DNA of 43,903 nucleotides from JAPLGE01 sp964355545 (GTDB taxonomy: Bacteria > Bipolaricaulota > Bipolaricaulia > UBA7950 > UBA9294), in contig CAYHEK010000004.1 in the NCBI GenBank assembly GCA_964355545.1, positions 1-43,903 on the forward strand, written 5' to 3'. A program made the translations under genes and the position numbers. How positions within the stretch are numbered: the first letter of the stretch is position 1; each line of letters starts with the position of its first letter. The notes under the pieces were generated by a model. The model saw nothing but the letters and a program-made list of their open reading frames with translations, searched no databases and was not told where the DNA came from. Below, in pieces: positions 14,614 to 22,512 of the stretch.

Positions 14614-15993
14614 GTGCTTCTAGAGAAGGTGCGTTCGACGATCGCTCGCTACGACATGATCGCGCCCGGCGAGGCCCTCCTCATCGCCGTCTCCGGCGGC
14701 GTCGACTCCGTCACGCTCCTTGACCTCCTCCACCGTCTCGCTCCCGAGCTTGGGTTGCGGCTCTTCATCGCCCATCTCGACCACGGCCTGCGCGGGGAGG
14801 AGGCGAGGGAGGACGCGCGGTCCGTGGAGCGGTTGGGAAGGGCGAAAGGGATCCCCGTGACGAGCGAGCGGGTGGACGTCGCCGCGATCGCCAAGGAGAG
14901 GCGCCTCACCCTAGAGGAGGCGGGACGCGAGGCGCGGCGGGCGTTCCTGGAGCGGACGGCCCGTGAGACAGGCGCCCACAGGATCGCCGTCGGCCACACG
15001 CGGGACGACCGCGCGGAGACGCTCCTCTTCCATCTCGTCCGCGGGACCGGGCCGACCGGCCTCATCGGGATCCGGCCGGTGAATCCACCGTACATCCGTC
15101 CCCTGATTGAGGCGACGCGGTCAGAGGTCGTGGCCTTCGCCCGCGCGCACGAGCTCTCCTGGCGCGAGGACTCGACGAACGAGGACCTCGCCTTCTCCCG
15201 TAACTTCATCCGCCGCGGGGCGATCCCCTTCCTTGAGCGGATGAACCCGCGCCTGGGCGAGGCGCTCGACCGAACGGCCGAGCTCCTCCGTGAGGAACGC
15301 GCCGCGCTCGACCTTCTCCTTGAACGGCCCTGGGAGGAGGTCCGCGCCGCGGAGGGGTCGGGGTGGGTGCGGCTCGACAGGAAGCGCTTGGCGAACCTCC
15401 CGTTGCCTCTGCACGGGCTCCTCCTGCGCCGGGGGATCCTGCGCGCTCGGGGGGACCTCTCCGGGGTCGAGAAGGTCCACGTGGATGCGTTGCGGGGCCT
15501 CGTCTCCTCCACGCGAGCGCACGGGGAGGTCGACCTCCCCGGCCTCCGCGGCCGCGTCCAAGGAGACGAGATCCTCCTCGAGTCTCTTCCGGTAGAAGAG
15601 GGAGCCCCGTATCGCTTTCCGGTCGACCTGGGGAGGACGGCGTTCCCGAGCCTCGATCTTCTACTTGAGCTTTCGCTTGCGCCGTGGGAGGGCCCCTTCG
15701 TCTCCCCAGTCGAGGGGGGCGAGGTCGCGGACGCGGATCACATCAGGTTCCCCCTTCACCTTCGTTCGCGCGAGCCGGGCGATCGGTTCTGGCCGCTTGG
15801 GATGAGGGAGACAAAGAGGCTCTCCGACTTCCTCTCAGACGAGTGCGTCCCGTTCTACGCGCGGGATTCCCACCCGCTTCTGTGCGACGAGGAGAAGATC
15901 GTGTGGGTGGTCGGGGTCCGCCTCTCTGAGGCCGTGCGGGTCACGGGTTCGACGAAGCGAGTCCTCACCCTGCGCGCGGAGGAGCTCCGATGA
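14614..15993 (+). CDS. tilS: tRNA(Ile)-lysidine synthase
   Basis: A 459-residue TilS, which uses ATP to attach lysine to C34 of tRNA-Ile(CAU) so that it reads AUA. The PP-loop SGGVDS is at about residues 27-32, followed by LFIAHLDHGLRGEEA, GHTRDDRAETLLFHLVRGTG (family signature) and REDSTNEDLAFSRNFIRR. The C-terminal part contains the TilS substrate-binding region (LRSREPGDRFWPLGM, LSDFLSDECVPFYAR). The start is uncertain: ATG 14590 is in frame 8 codons upstream, but TATAGT (14596-14601) looks like a -10 element that would exclude it. It overlaps rseP by ATGA. Confidence 0.92.
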   Translation: MLLEKVRSTIARYDMIAPGEALLIAVSGGVDSVTLLDLLHRLAPELGLRLFIAHLDHGLRGEEAREDARSVERLGRAKGIPVTSERVDVAAIAKERRLTLEEAGREARRAFLERTARETGAHRIAVGHTRDDRAETLLFHLVRGTGPTGLIGIRPVNPPYIRPLIEATRSEVVAFARAHELSWREDSTNEDLAFSRNFIRRGAIPFLERMNPRLGEALDRTAELLREERAALDLLLERPWEEVRAAEGSGWVRLDRKRLANLPLPLHGLLLRRGILRARGDLSGVEKVHVDALRGLVSSTRAHGEVDLPGLRGRVQGDEILLESLPVEEGAPYRFPVDLGRTAFPSLDLLLELSLAPWEGPFVSPVEGGEVADADHIRFPLHLRSREPGDRFWPLGMRETKRLSDFLSDECVPFYARDSHPLLCDEEKIVWVVGVRLSEAVRVTGSTKRVLTLRAEELR

Positions 15994-17288
15994 TCACCCT
16001 CCTTGTCTTCCTGGGGACGATTCTCGTCCTCGTCGGGACGCACGAAGGGGGACACTTCCTTGCCTCTAAGCTCGCCGGTGTGTACGTGAAAGAGTTTGCG
16101 CTCGGGTTTGGCCCGAAGCTTCTCTCCTTCAAAAAGGGCGAGACGGTCTACTCGATCCGCGCCATCCCCTTCGGCGGCTATGTTCGCCTCGCCGGGGAGG
16201 ACGGGAGCGAGGCGCCCGCAGGCGTCCCCGCCGACCGCCTCTTGTACAACCGCCCACCCCTCGCCCGGTTCCTGACGAGCCTCGCCGGGCCGGCCGCGAA
16301 CCTCCTCATGACGCTCGTCGTCGCCCTCGTCGCCCTCTGGTCGATTGGAACCCCGATCTTGCAGGTCGCCGAGCTCGTCCCCGGCGGTCCGGCCTCCACC
16401 TCCCTCCGGCCGGGGGACCGCGTCCTCTCCATCTCTGGGCGCACAGTGTCGAACGGGGAGGACGTCTCTCGGCTCATCCAGGCCGCGGCCGGCGGCCCGG
16501 TTGAGTTCCGGATCCGCAGGGAAAGAGAGGTGGAAACCGTGACGATCGTCCCCGCGTTCGACGATGCGGAGGCGCGCTACCTCGTCGGCGCCTACTTCCT
16601 TCCGATCACGTTCACGAACGAGATCAAGACGGTCACCCCCGGGTCTTCACTCTCTTTGGCGGGCCTGAGAGCGGGGGACCGGATCGTCGCGATCGACGGG
16701 GAGGGGACGGCGACGGGTGTCGGGATCGTGAACCGCCTCGACCGACTCCTCCCTCTTGCATCCGTCTCTCTGCGCGTGGAACGGAAGGGCGAGGCGTTCG
16801 ACGTCGCCGTCCCCGCGGTCAGCCTGACTGTGGATCGCCTCCTCGCCGGAGTCTCCTTCGCTGACCTTGGAGTAGAGAGCTGCCGGCCCGGGCTCCTCGC
16901 CGGACTCGTCCTCGGCGCGGGCCAGTTCGCCGAGCATTTCAACTTCATGGTCGGGGCGATCCAGGGGATCCTCAGCGGCCGCATCGCGGCGAGCGAGGCC
17001 GTCTCCGGGCCGATCGGGATCGCGCGTGTGCTTGGAGAGGGGGTCGCCCAAGGGCCATCCGTCTTCCTGCGCCTCTTCTCCTTCCTCAGCCTGAGCCTGG
17101 GCCTCTTCAACCTGATCCCCTTCCCGGCCTTGGATGGGAGCCGTGCCGCCTTTGCCCTGTACGAACTCATCCGCCGCCGGCGGATCCCGCCGGAGCGCGA
17201 GGGGATGATTCACGCGATCGGCTTCCTCATCCTGATCGGCCTGATGATCCTCGTCACCTATCAGGACATCCTGAAGCTCTTTCGATGA
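15990..17288 (+). CDS. rseP: RIP metalloprotease RseP (site-2 protease)
   Basis: A 432-residue membrane protease that cleaves within the membrane, in other bacteria to release an envelope-stress sigma factor. The zinc site HEGGH is in the first membrane segment (about residue 18); the C-terminal ligand motif is LIPFPALDGSR (about residue 375), a slight variant of NxxPxPxLDG. Two PDZ domains lie between (about 120-200, GGPASTSLRPGDRVLSI; and 210-290, LAGLRAGDRIVAIDG). Four membrane segments are visible. It is translationally coupled to tilS (ATGA at 15990-15993), and its 3' end overlaps that of convergent ispF by 35 bp. No anti-sigma gene is nearby. Confidence 0.95.
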   Translation: MITLLVFLGTILVLVGTHEGGHFLASKLAGVYVKEFALGFGPKLLSFKKGETVYSIRAIPFGGYVRLAGEDGSEAPAGVPADRLLYNRPPLARFLTSLAGPAANLLMTLVVALVALWSIGTPILQVAELVPGGPASTSLRPGDRVLSISGRTVSNGEDVSRLIQAAAGGPVEFRIRREREVETVTIVPAFDDAEARYLVGAYFLPITFTNEIKTVTPGSSLSLAGLRAGDRIVAIDGEGTATGVGIVNRLDRLLPLASVSLRVERKGEAFDVAVPAVSLTVDRLLAGVSFADLGVESCRPGLLAGLVLGAGQFAEHFNFMVGAIQGILSGRIAASEAVSGPIGIARVLGEGVAQGPSVFLRLFSFLSLSLGLFNLIPFPALDGSRAAFALYELIRRRRIPPEREGMIHAIGFLILIGLMILVTYQDILKLFR

Positions 17289-17754
17289 GGGAAATAGCTA
17301 AGGCGGCGAGTCCCTCGCTCTGGCCGAGGGCGCCCATCCTCTCGCTCGTGGTTGCCTTGAGGCCAATCCGCTCGGGCGAAAGGTGAAGGACGGGGGCGAG
17401 GGTCGCGCGCATCGCCGCGAAGTGCGGGACGAGCCGAGGCTCCTCCGCCACGACGGCGCAGTCCACGTTCACGACCCGATACTCCATGGCGGTGATCCGG
17501 TCCATCACTGCGGCGAGGATCTCAAGGCTCGAGATCCCGCGGGTCTTTGGGTCGGTGTCGGGGAAGTAGGTTCCGATGTCGCCCAGGCCCGCCGCGCCGA
17601 GGAGGGAGTCGCACAGGGCGTGGGTGAGGGCGTCCGCGTCCGAGTGGCCGAGGAGCCCACGGTCGTGCGGGACGCGGACTCCCCCGAGGACGAGGGGACC
17701 TCTTCCCCCGAAGCGGTGAAAGTCGATCCCCAGACCCACGCGCGTCTCGCTCAT
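17254..17754 (-). CDS. ispF: 2-C-methyl-D-erythritol 2,4-cyclodiphosphate synthase
   Basis: A 166-residue enzyme of the non-mevalonate isoprenoid (MEP) pathway; it cyclises CDP-methylerythritol 2-phosphate and releases CMP. Metal ligands are in GIDFHRF (Asp, His) and LLGHSDADALTHALCDSLLG (His); the family segments GDIGTYFPDTDP and LKATTSERMG, and the NVDCAVVAEEP strand are intact. Its start overlaps the recX stop by ATGA, making it the last gene of a recA-recX-ispF unit. ispE, the preceding step of the pathway, lies at 31.9 kb in another operon. Confidence 0.95.
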   Translation of the reverse strand: MSETRVGLGIDFHRFGGRGPLVLGGVRVPHDRGLLGHSDADALTHALCDSLLGAAGLGDIGTYFPDTDPKTRGISSLEILAAVMDRITAMEYRVVNVDCAVVAEEPRLVPHFAAMRATLAPVLHLSPERIGLKATTSERMGALGQSEGLAALAISLIERASGCPDR

Positions 17755-18302
17755 GCCCTGTCCCTTTCTAGGGCGCGGACGATCTCCGCGCTCGTGCCGG
17801 GAGCGAATCCGCGCCGGATGAGATAGGCGATCGTTCTGCGGAGGCGCGCCTCCCGCTCGAGCCCCTGCATCCGCTCGAGGCGCTCGCGCGCGAGGGAAAG
17901 GGCGACCCCCTTTTCCTCCTCCGCCGGGTAGTGCTCCTCCATCGTCGCGGCGATGACCTCCGGCGCGACCCCCTTCTCTCGCAGCTCCTTCGCGACCGCC
18001 CGGCGGGAGAGGGGGCGGTATTCGAGCCGGTCGGTCACCCAGAGGCGCGCGAAGACTTGATCGTTGAGGAGGCCCTCCTCCTCGGCGCGGCGGAGGACCC
18101 CCGCTACGACCTCCCGGGAGTATCCCGCCGCCACGAGCCGGCTCCGTGCCTCGGCGACCGTGCGCGGCCGGGCGCGCAGGAGGCGGATTAGGCTTGCCCA
18201 GGGATCACTTGGCGTGTCGTTTCTCCTCCTCCGCCTTCTCCGGGTTCTCCTGAAGAGGGAGGCCGGCCTGCTCGCGGATCGCTCGCTCGATCGCGTCCGC
18301 AA
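17751..18302 (-). CDS. recX: RecX-family regulator of RecA
   Basis: The conserved part begins near 18210 (DPWASLIRLLRARPRTVAEARSRL) and shows the three-helix RecX repeats: LRRAEEEGLLNDQVFARLWV, SRRAVAKELREKGV and the C-terminal RTIAYLIRRGFAPGTSAEIV. RecX binds RecA filaments and curbs their activity. No ATG, GTG or TTG exists near the beginning of the homology; the only usable in-frame start is TTG 18302, which would add an Arg-rich 30-residue extension read across the recA 3' end. A GTGA overlap with the recA stop would be the expected start, but it is one nucleotide out of frame. It sits between recA and ispF. Confidence 0.8.
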   Translation of the reverse strand: MRTRSSERSASRPASLFRRTRRRRRRRNDTPSDPWASLIRLLRARPRTVAEARSRLVAAGYSREVVAGVLRRAEEEGLLNDQVFARLWVTDRLEYRPLSRRAVAKELREKGVAPEVIAATMEEHYPAEEEKGVALSLARERLERMQGLEREARLRRTIAYLIRRGFAPGTSAEIVRALERDRA

Positions 18303-19242
18303 CGTCGGGGTTCTCCTCCAAGAAGCGCGCGCTGTTCCCGATCCCCTGGCCGAGGCGTTTGTCGCCGAACGCGTACCACGAGCCGCTCCGGGAGATGGTG
18401 CCCACCTCCTCTCCGGTGTTCAGGAGGTCGCGCGAGCGGACGATCCCCTTCCCGTAGATCACGTCGAACTTCGCCTCCTTGAAGGGTGGGGCGACCTTGT
18501 TCTTCACCACGCGGGCGGTGACCGTCGTCCCGATCTGCTCTGTCCCCTCCTCGATCTTTCCCGACGGCCAGAGGTTGAGCCGGAGGGAGGCGTAGAACTT
18601 GAGGGCGCGGCCTCCTGAGGTGGTCGTCGTCGGGCCGAAGCTCGTCCCGCCGATCACGGAGCGGAGCTGGTTCGTGAAGACGACGATCGTCTTCGACTGC
18701 GCGATCGCGCCGGAGAGCTTGCGCATCGCCTGGCTCATCAGGCGCGCCTGGAGGCCGACCTGCGATTCGCCCATCTGCCCCTCGATCTCAGCCATCGGGA
18801 CGAGGGCGGCGACAGAATCGATGACGATGATGTCGATTGCCCCGCTGCGGGTCAGCTGTTCGGTGATCTCGAGGGCCTGCTCTCCGGAGTTGGGCTGGGA
18901 GAGGAGGATGTGGTCAAGATCGACGCCGAGGGCGCGGGTGTAGTTGGGATCGAGGGCGTGCTCCGCGTCGATGAACGCGGCGGTCCCGTCGCGCTTCTGC
19001 ACCTCGGCGATCATGTGCAAGGCGACCGTCGTCTTCCCGCTCGACTCCGAACCGAAGACCTCCACGATCCTCCCCCGCGGGATCCCGCCCACGCCGAGGG
19101 CGATGTCCAGGGCGAGGGAGCCACTGGGGACGGTTTCCACTTGGAGCACTTGGGCTCCGTCCCCAAGCCACATGATCGCGCCTTCCCCGTAGGCCTTCTT
19201 GATCTGTTTCAGCGTGCTCTCGAGTACCTCTTGTTTGCCCAT
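18205..19242 (-). CDS. recA: Recombinase RecA
   Basis: A 345-residue RecA. Walker A is GSESSGKTT (about residues 64-72), Walker B IIVIDSVAAL, and the loop 1 region MGESQVGLQARLMSQAMRKLSG is canonical. Loop 2, which contacts DNA, is unusual: after NQLRSVIG it reads GTSFGPTTTTSGG, one residue longer than the common GVMFGNPETTTGG, and the following strand reads RLNLWPSGKIEEG rather than the usual R-rich form. The C-terminus is short and acidic-basic. ATG 19242 is preceded by GAGGGGGA. It heads recA-recX-ispF. No clear LexA box was seen upstream. Confidence 0.97.
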   Translation of the reverse strand: MGKQEVLESTLKQIKKAYGEGAIMWLGDGAQVLQVETVPSGSLALDIALGVGGIPRGRIVEVFGSESSGKTTVALHMIAEVQKRDGTAAFIDAEHALDPNYTRALGVDLDHILLSQPNSGEQALEITEQLTRSGAIDIIVIDSVAALVPMAEIEGQMGESQVGLQARLMSQAMRKLSGAIAQSKTIVVFTNQLRSVIGGTSFGPTTTTSGGRALKFYASLRLNLWPSGKIEEGTEQIGTTVTARVVKNKVAPPFKEAKFDVIYGKGIVRSRDLLNTGEEVGTISRSGSWYAFGDKRLGQGIGNSARFLEENPDVADAIERAIREQAGLPLQENPEKAEEEKRHAK

Positions 19243-19276
19243 GGCTTTGTCCCCCTCATGTCTTGGACTTCTTTCT

Positions 19277-19305
19277 ATTCTAGACCCCGCTTGGGAGAAG
19301 GTCAA
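19277..19305 (-). promoter_or_regulatory. Predicted recA promoter
   Basis: Minus-strand TTGACC (19300-19305), 17-bp spacer, TAGAAT (19277-19282): a strong sigma70-type promoter. Transcription would start near 19270, giving a leader of about 28 nt with a ribosome binding site. Confidence 0.6.
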
Positions 19306-19335
19306 AATCTCCTTCGCTTTGAGAGCGCAGCGCGC

Positions 19336-20289
19336 TCATTCCTCGACCGTGACCTTGATGTCGTCAAAGTAGGCGCTAGAGGCCTCGGTGTGGCTCTCGT
19401 CTCCCAGGACGATCAACCAGCCCTCCCCTTCCCCGGGCGGGGTGGGGAGCTTGCCAGAGGCGTACAGGACGTCGTCGACGTACAGGCTGTACTCGTCGCT
19501 CGAGAAGGAGAACGCATAGGTGTGCCACAGGTAGACCCCAGGCTGGAATGGAACCAGGTGGGTCTCCTCACCCCCATGGCCGTCGGGGACGCGGAGGGTG
19601 GAGCCACCGCCTGCACTCGTGTAGACGAAGTAGGGGAGGGCCCCCGTGGTCGAGTCGAGGGACGTCCTCGCCGGGAAGAGGAAGAAGGTGTGCGCGTCCT
19701 GGGTATGGGCCGTCATCACCGCGAAGGAGAAGACGAGACGCTGGCCGTCCCGCAGCGGGGGGAGGGTCACGGCCGCGCTCCGGCGATGCCAGCGGTCGAT
19801 CCCACTCGCGATGTGCAGGACGAAGCCGTGGAGTCCGGTGAGGTTCTCGATGGTTCCCTCACCGGCGCTCGCCCAGGCCGGGTCGAGGGAAAAGCGAGCG
19901 AGGGAGGCAGTCCCCTTCGCGAAGTCCTCGAAGAAGAGTTCGCGCCCGCTGCGCAGGTAGACCACGACCTCGCCTGTCGTCTTCCCGGTTCGACCTTCCG
20001 CGTCCCTCACGCGCAGGGTCACCCCGTAGCGCCCCGCCTGCGCGTACGTATGATCGACCTCCCCGCCAGCGGCGGTCTCCCCGTCGCCGAAGTCCCACCG
20101 GTAGGAGACGATCGCTTGGTCGCTTGATGCCGAGGAAGCATCGAAGCGCGCGCCCTCGCCTGCGTAGAGGACGAGTGGGCGCACCTCGAAGCGCGCCACC
20201 GGGCCGGCCTCAAGAAAAGCGCAACCGCCGAGCAAGAGGCCGATCAACCCGATTCCCAACGCGCCCTTCAACCCATCTCTCTTTCTCAT
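19336..20289 (-). CDS. PKD-domain lipoprotein with concanavalin-like C-terminal domain
   Basis: A 317-residue exported protein. The N-terminus is a lipoprotein signal with lipobox LLGGC (Cys near residue 23). Residues about 30-110 form one PKD domain (GEGARFDASSA, YRWDFGDGETAAGG, HTYAQAGRYGVTLRVRD). The rest, from FFEDFAKG, contains a beta-sandwich-like region with LWHTYAFSFSSDEYSLYVDDVLYASG, typical of LamG/GH16-like carbohydrate-binding or laminin-type folds; no catalytic motif can be named. The ATG comes 4 nt after the pepQ stop, using the pepQ end (GGTGGGA) as ribosome binding site, so it is coupled to pepQ. Confidence 0.78.
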   Translation of the reverse strand: MRKRDGLKGALGIGLIGLLLGGCAFLEAGPVARFEVRPLVLYAGEGARFDASSASSDQAIVSYRWDFGDGETAAGGEVDHTYAQAGRYGVTLRVRDAEGRTGKTTGEVVVYLRSGRELFFEDFAKGTASLARFSLDPAWASAGEGTIENLTGLHGFVLHIASGIDRWHRRSAAVTLPPLRDGQRLVFSFAVMTAHTQDAHTFFLFPARTSLDSTTGALPYFVYTSAGGGSTLRVPDGHGGEETHLVPFQPGVYLWHTYAFSFSSDEYSLYVDDVLYASGKLPTPPGEGEGWLIVLGDESHTEASSAYFDDIKVTVEE

Positions 20290-20293
20290 CGCG

Positions 20294-21376
20294 TTATCCC
20301 ACCACAATCAATCGATCCCGCGGAAAGCCAGTCAGCACGTCTCTTCCTCCTTCCGTGACCAAGACGAGGTCCTCGATCCGCACCCCGCCGTAGCCCGGGA
20401 GATAGACCCCCGGCTCGACCGTGACCACCATCCCCGCTTCGAGCGTCTCCGTGTCGCGTGGGGAGAGGTGCGGCCCCTCGTGGACCTCGAGCCCGACCCC
20501 GTGCCCGAGGCCGTGGCCGAAGTGGTTCCCGTGGCCGGCCGCGGCGATCACGTTCCGCGCCGCCGCGTCGACCTCCTTCGCGGTGGCTCCTGCCCGGATC
20601 GCCGCGACTCCGGCGCGGTTCGCAGCGAGGACGAGCCGGTAGAGCTCCTGTGCCTCTTTCGACGCCTTCCCCACGGCGAATACGCGCGTCAGGTCACAAC
20701 AGTAGCCGCCGAGGCGAGCGCCGATGTCGACGAGGAGGAGGTCCCCCGACTCAAGCGGCCTCCGCCCGGGGCGATAGTGCGGGAGGGCGCTGTTCTCCCC
20801 TGCGGCGACGATCAGATCAAAGGCGACCTTCTGTGCTCCTCTCTTCCGGATCCGCCACTCAAGATCCAGGGCGAGCTCCTCCTCGGTCATCCCCACGCGA
20901 ATCGTGCCCAGGAGCTCATCCAGCGCGGCCTCTGTCAGGGCGGTTGCCTTGCGGATCCGCGCGACCTCTTCCCTGTCCTTGACCGCGCGCAGCCGTGCCA
21001 CTGGGTCCTCGAGCGAGACGAGCCTCAAGGAACGCCGGCGCCGCAGCTTCTCCACCCAATAGTGGCTCGTCCGCCGCGACGCGAAAGCGACTCGGCAGAT
21101 CCCTCTTGCCTTCACGGCGGCCGCCACCGCGGCGACGTACTCCCCTTTTACGGGCGAGAGGGGAAGATCGGGGACCTCTCGCCCCGCCTGTTCCGTGTAG
21201 CGCGAATCAGTGAGGAGGAGAGGCTCTTTGGAGGACAAAAGGAGCGCCCCCTCCCCCGTGAAGCCAGTTAGGTAGCGAAGGCTCGGCTCGTCAGAACCCT
21301 CGAGGTTGACGACGAGGAAGGCGTCCGCGTCGAGTTCTCTCATCAAGGCCGCTCGCCGTTTGTCGTAGGTACTCAT
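20294..21376 (-). CDS. pepQ: Xaa-Pro aminopeptidase/dipeptidase (M24B)
   Basis: A 360-residue metallopeptidase that splits Xaa-Pro bonds. The C-terminal pita-bread domain has all five dinuclear metal ligands: LLVDIGARLGGYCCDLTR (two Asp), GHGLGHGVGLEVHEGP (His), VTVEPGVYL (Glu) and GGVRIEDLVLV (Glu). The N-terminal creatinase-like domain covers about residues 1-125. Whether it acts as aminopeptidase P or prolidase cannot be told. The ATG has a strong ribosome binding site (AAGGAGAGGG). It is divergent from pheS, with overlapping promoters, and translationally linked to a downstream lipoprotein gene. Confidence 0.93.
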   Translation of the reverse strand: MSTYDKRRAALMRELDADAFLVVNLEGSDEPSLRYLTGFTGEGALLLSSKEPLLLTDSRYTEQAGREVPDLPLSPVKGEYVAAVAAAVKARGICRVAFASRRTSHYWVEKLRRRRSLRLVSLEDPVARLRAVKDREEVARIRKATALTEAALDELLGTIRVGMTEEELALDLEWRIRKRGAQKVAFDLIVAAGENSALPHYRPGRRPLESGDLLLVDIGARLGGYCCDLTRVFAVGKASKEAQELYRLVLAANRAGVAAIRAGATAKEVDAAARNVIAAAGHGNHFGHGLGHGVGLEVHEGPHLSPRDTETLEAGMVVTVEPGVYLPGYGGVRIEDLVLVTEGGRDVLTGFPRDRLIVVG

Positions 21377-21426
21377 CCCTCTCCTTTCCCGCCCCTCACA
21401 CCTCGTTCCGAAGGCGAGGCGCTCGG

Positions 21427-21455
21427 ATGATACCCCCTCGCAGGGGCCTTGCCAA
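21427..21455 (-). promoter_or_regulatory. Predicted pepQ promoter
   Basis: Minus-strand TTGGCA (21450-21455), 17-bp spacer, TATCAT (21427-21432). Its -35 shares five of six base pairs with the pheS -35 on the opposite strand. Confidence 0.55.
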
Positions 21456-21477
21456 TCGCCGATCCCGTCACTACAAT
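21449..21477 (+). promoter_or_regulatory. Predicted pheS promoter, leaderless
   Basis: TTGCCA (21449-21454), 17-bp spacer, TACAAT (21472-21477), then exactly 9 nt to ATG 21487. No Shine-Dalgarno is present, so the mRNA should carry little or no 5' leader. Confidence 0.6.
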
Positions 21478-21486
21478 CGCCTTCTC

Positions 21487-22494
21487 ATGACCGGACTTGA
21501 GTCATTACATCGGAGGATCGCCGAGGTGGAGTCTCGCCTGGAAGAGAAGCTCCAGGGCCTCGCCGCTCCAGAAGCCCTCGAGGCGTTTCGGGTCGAGTTC
21601 CTCGGGCGCAAGGGCCGCCTGGCAGCGCTCTTCAAGGAGATCGGGGCCCTCGCGCCCGACGAGCGAGCCCAGGCGGGGCAGCTCCTAAACGCCCTGAAGG
21701 AGAGGGCGACTACCGCGTTTGCCGATCGCCGCGAGGCCCTGGAGAGGGCGCTCCTCGCCGAGCGGGCTGCCGGGGAGAGGGTCGACCTCACCCTCCCCGG
21801 CGTCTACCACCGCCTGGGGCACCTCCACCTCCTCACCCAGGTGCAACAGGAGATCGAGTCGATCTTCCTGCGCATGGGGTTCGACGTCGCGACCGGCCCG
21901 GAGGTGGAGACCGAGTACTACAACTTCGAGGCGCTGAACATCCCGGCGCATCACCCGGCTCGAGACGAGTGGGACTCCTTCTACATCGATGACTCTCACC
22001 TCCTCCGCGCGCACACCTCGCCGGTCCAGGTCCGCGTGATGGAGCGGACGCCCCCGCCGGTGCGAATCGTCTGTCCCGGCCGCTGCTACCGCCGCGACAG
22101 CCAGGACGCCACCCACTCCCCGGTCTTCCACCAGGTCGAACTCTTGTGGGTCGAGGAGGGCCTCTCACTCGCTAACCTGAAGTGCGTGATCGAGCTCTTC
22201 GTGCGCGAGTTCTTCGGGGAGGGCTACGAGATGCGTCTGTCCGGCGACTTCTTCCCCTTCACCGAGCCCTCGGTGCAGGTGCACATGCGCGCCCGCGGTT
22301 CCCAGACTTGGCTTGAGCTCGGAGGGGCGGGGATGGTGAACCCGGCCGTCCTCGCCGGAGTCGGCTACGACCCGGAACGCGTGACCGGCTTCGCCTTCGG
22401 CTTTGGGATTGAGCGGATGGCGATGCTCCGCCATGGGATCGGCGACATCCGTACGTTCCTTGCGAACGACCTTCGCTTCATCACCCAGTTCTAG
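21487..22494 (+). CDS. pheS: Phenylalanyl-tRNA synthetase alpha subunit
   Basis: A 335-residue class II synthetase subunit. An N-terminal coiled-coil (about 1-90, VEFLGRKGRLAALFKEI) binds tRNA; the catalytic core has motif 1 IESIFLRMGFDVATGPEVE, motif 2 RIVCPGRCYRRDSQDATHSP and motif 3 GVGYDPERVTGFAFGFGIERMAMLRHG, with the usual LNIPAHHPARDEWDSFY segment and C-terminal IGDIRTFLANDLRFI. It charges tRNA-Phe only as an alpha2beta2 complex with PheT, but pheT is not downstream: fabF faces it 18 bp away. The ATG lacks a ribosome binding site and is predicted leaderless. Confidence 0.97.
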   Translation: MTGLESLHRRIAEVESRLEEKLQGLAAPEALEAFRVEFLGRKGRLAALFKEIGALAPDERAQAGQLLNALKERATTAFADRREALERALLAERAAGERVDLTLPGVYHRLGHLHLLTQVQQEIESIFLRMGFDVATGPEVETEYYNFEALNIPAHHPARDEWDSFYIDDSHLLRAHTSPVQVRVMERTPPPVRIVCPGRCYRRDSQDATHSPVFHQVELLWVEEGLSLANLKCVIELFVREFFGEGYEMRLSGDFFPFTEPSVQVHMRARGSQTWLELGGAGMVNPAVLAGVGYDPERVTGFAFGFGIERMAMLRHGIGDIRTFLANDLRFITQF

Positions 22495-22512
22495 ACGGCT
22501 TTTTAGCGTGGG

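Noticed and set aside
19243..19335. LexA (SOS) operator upstream of recA
   Set aside because: No palindrome matching known LexA box types was seen; only a constitutive-looking promoter.
19316..19340. GAGCGC/GCGCTC hairpin after the PKD lipoprotein gene as a terminator
   Set aside because: Only a 6-bp stem with a 3-nt loop and no T run on the relevant strand.
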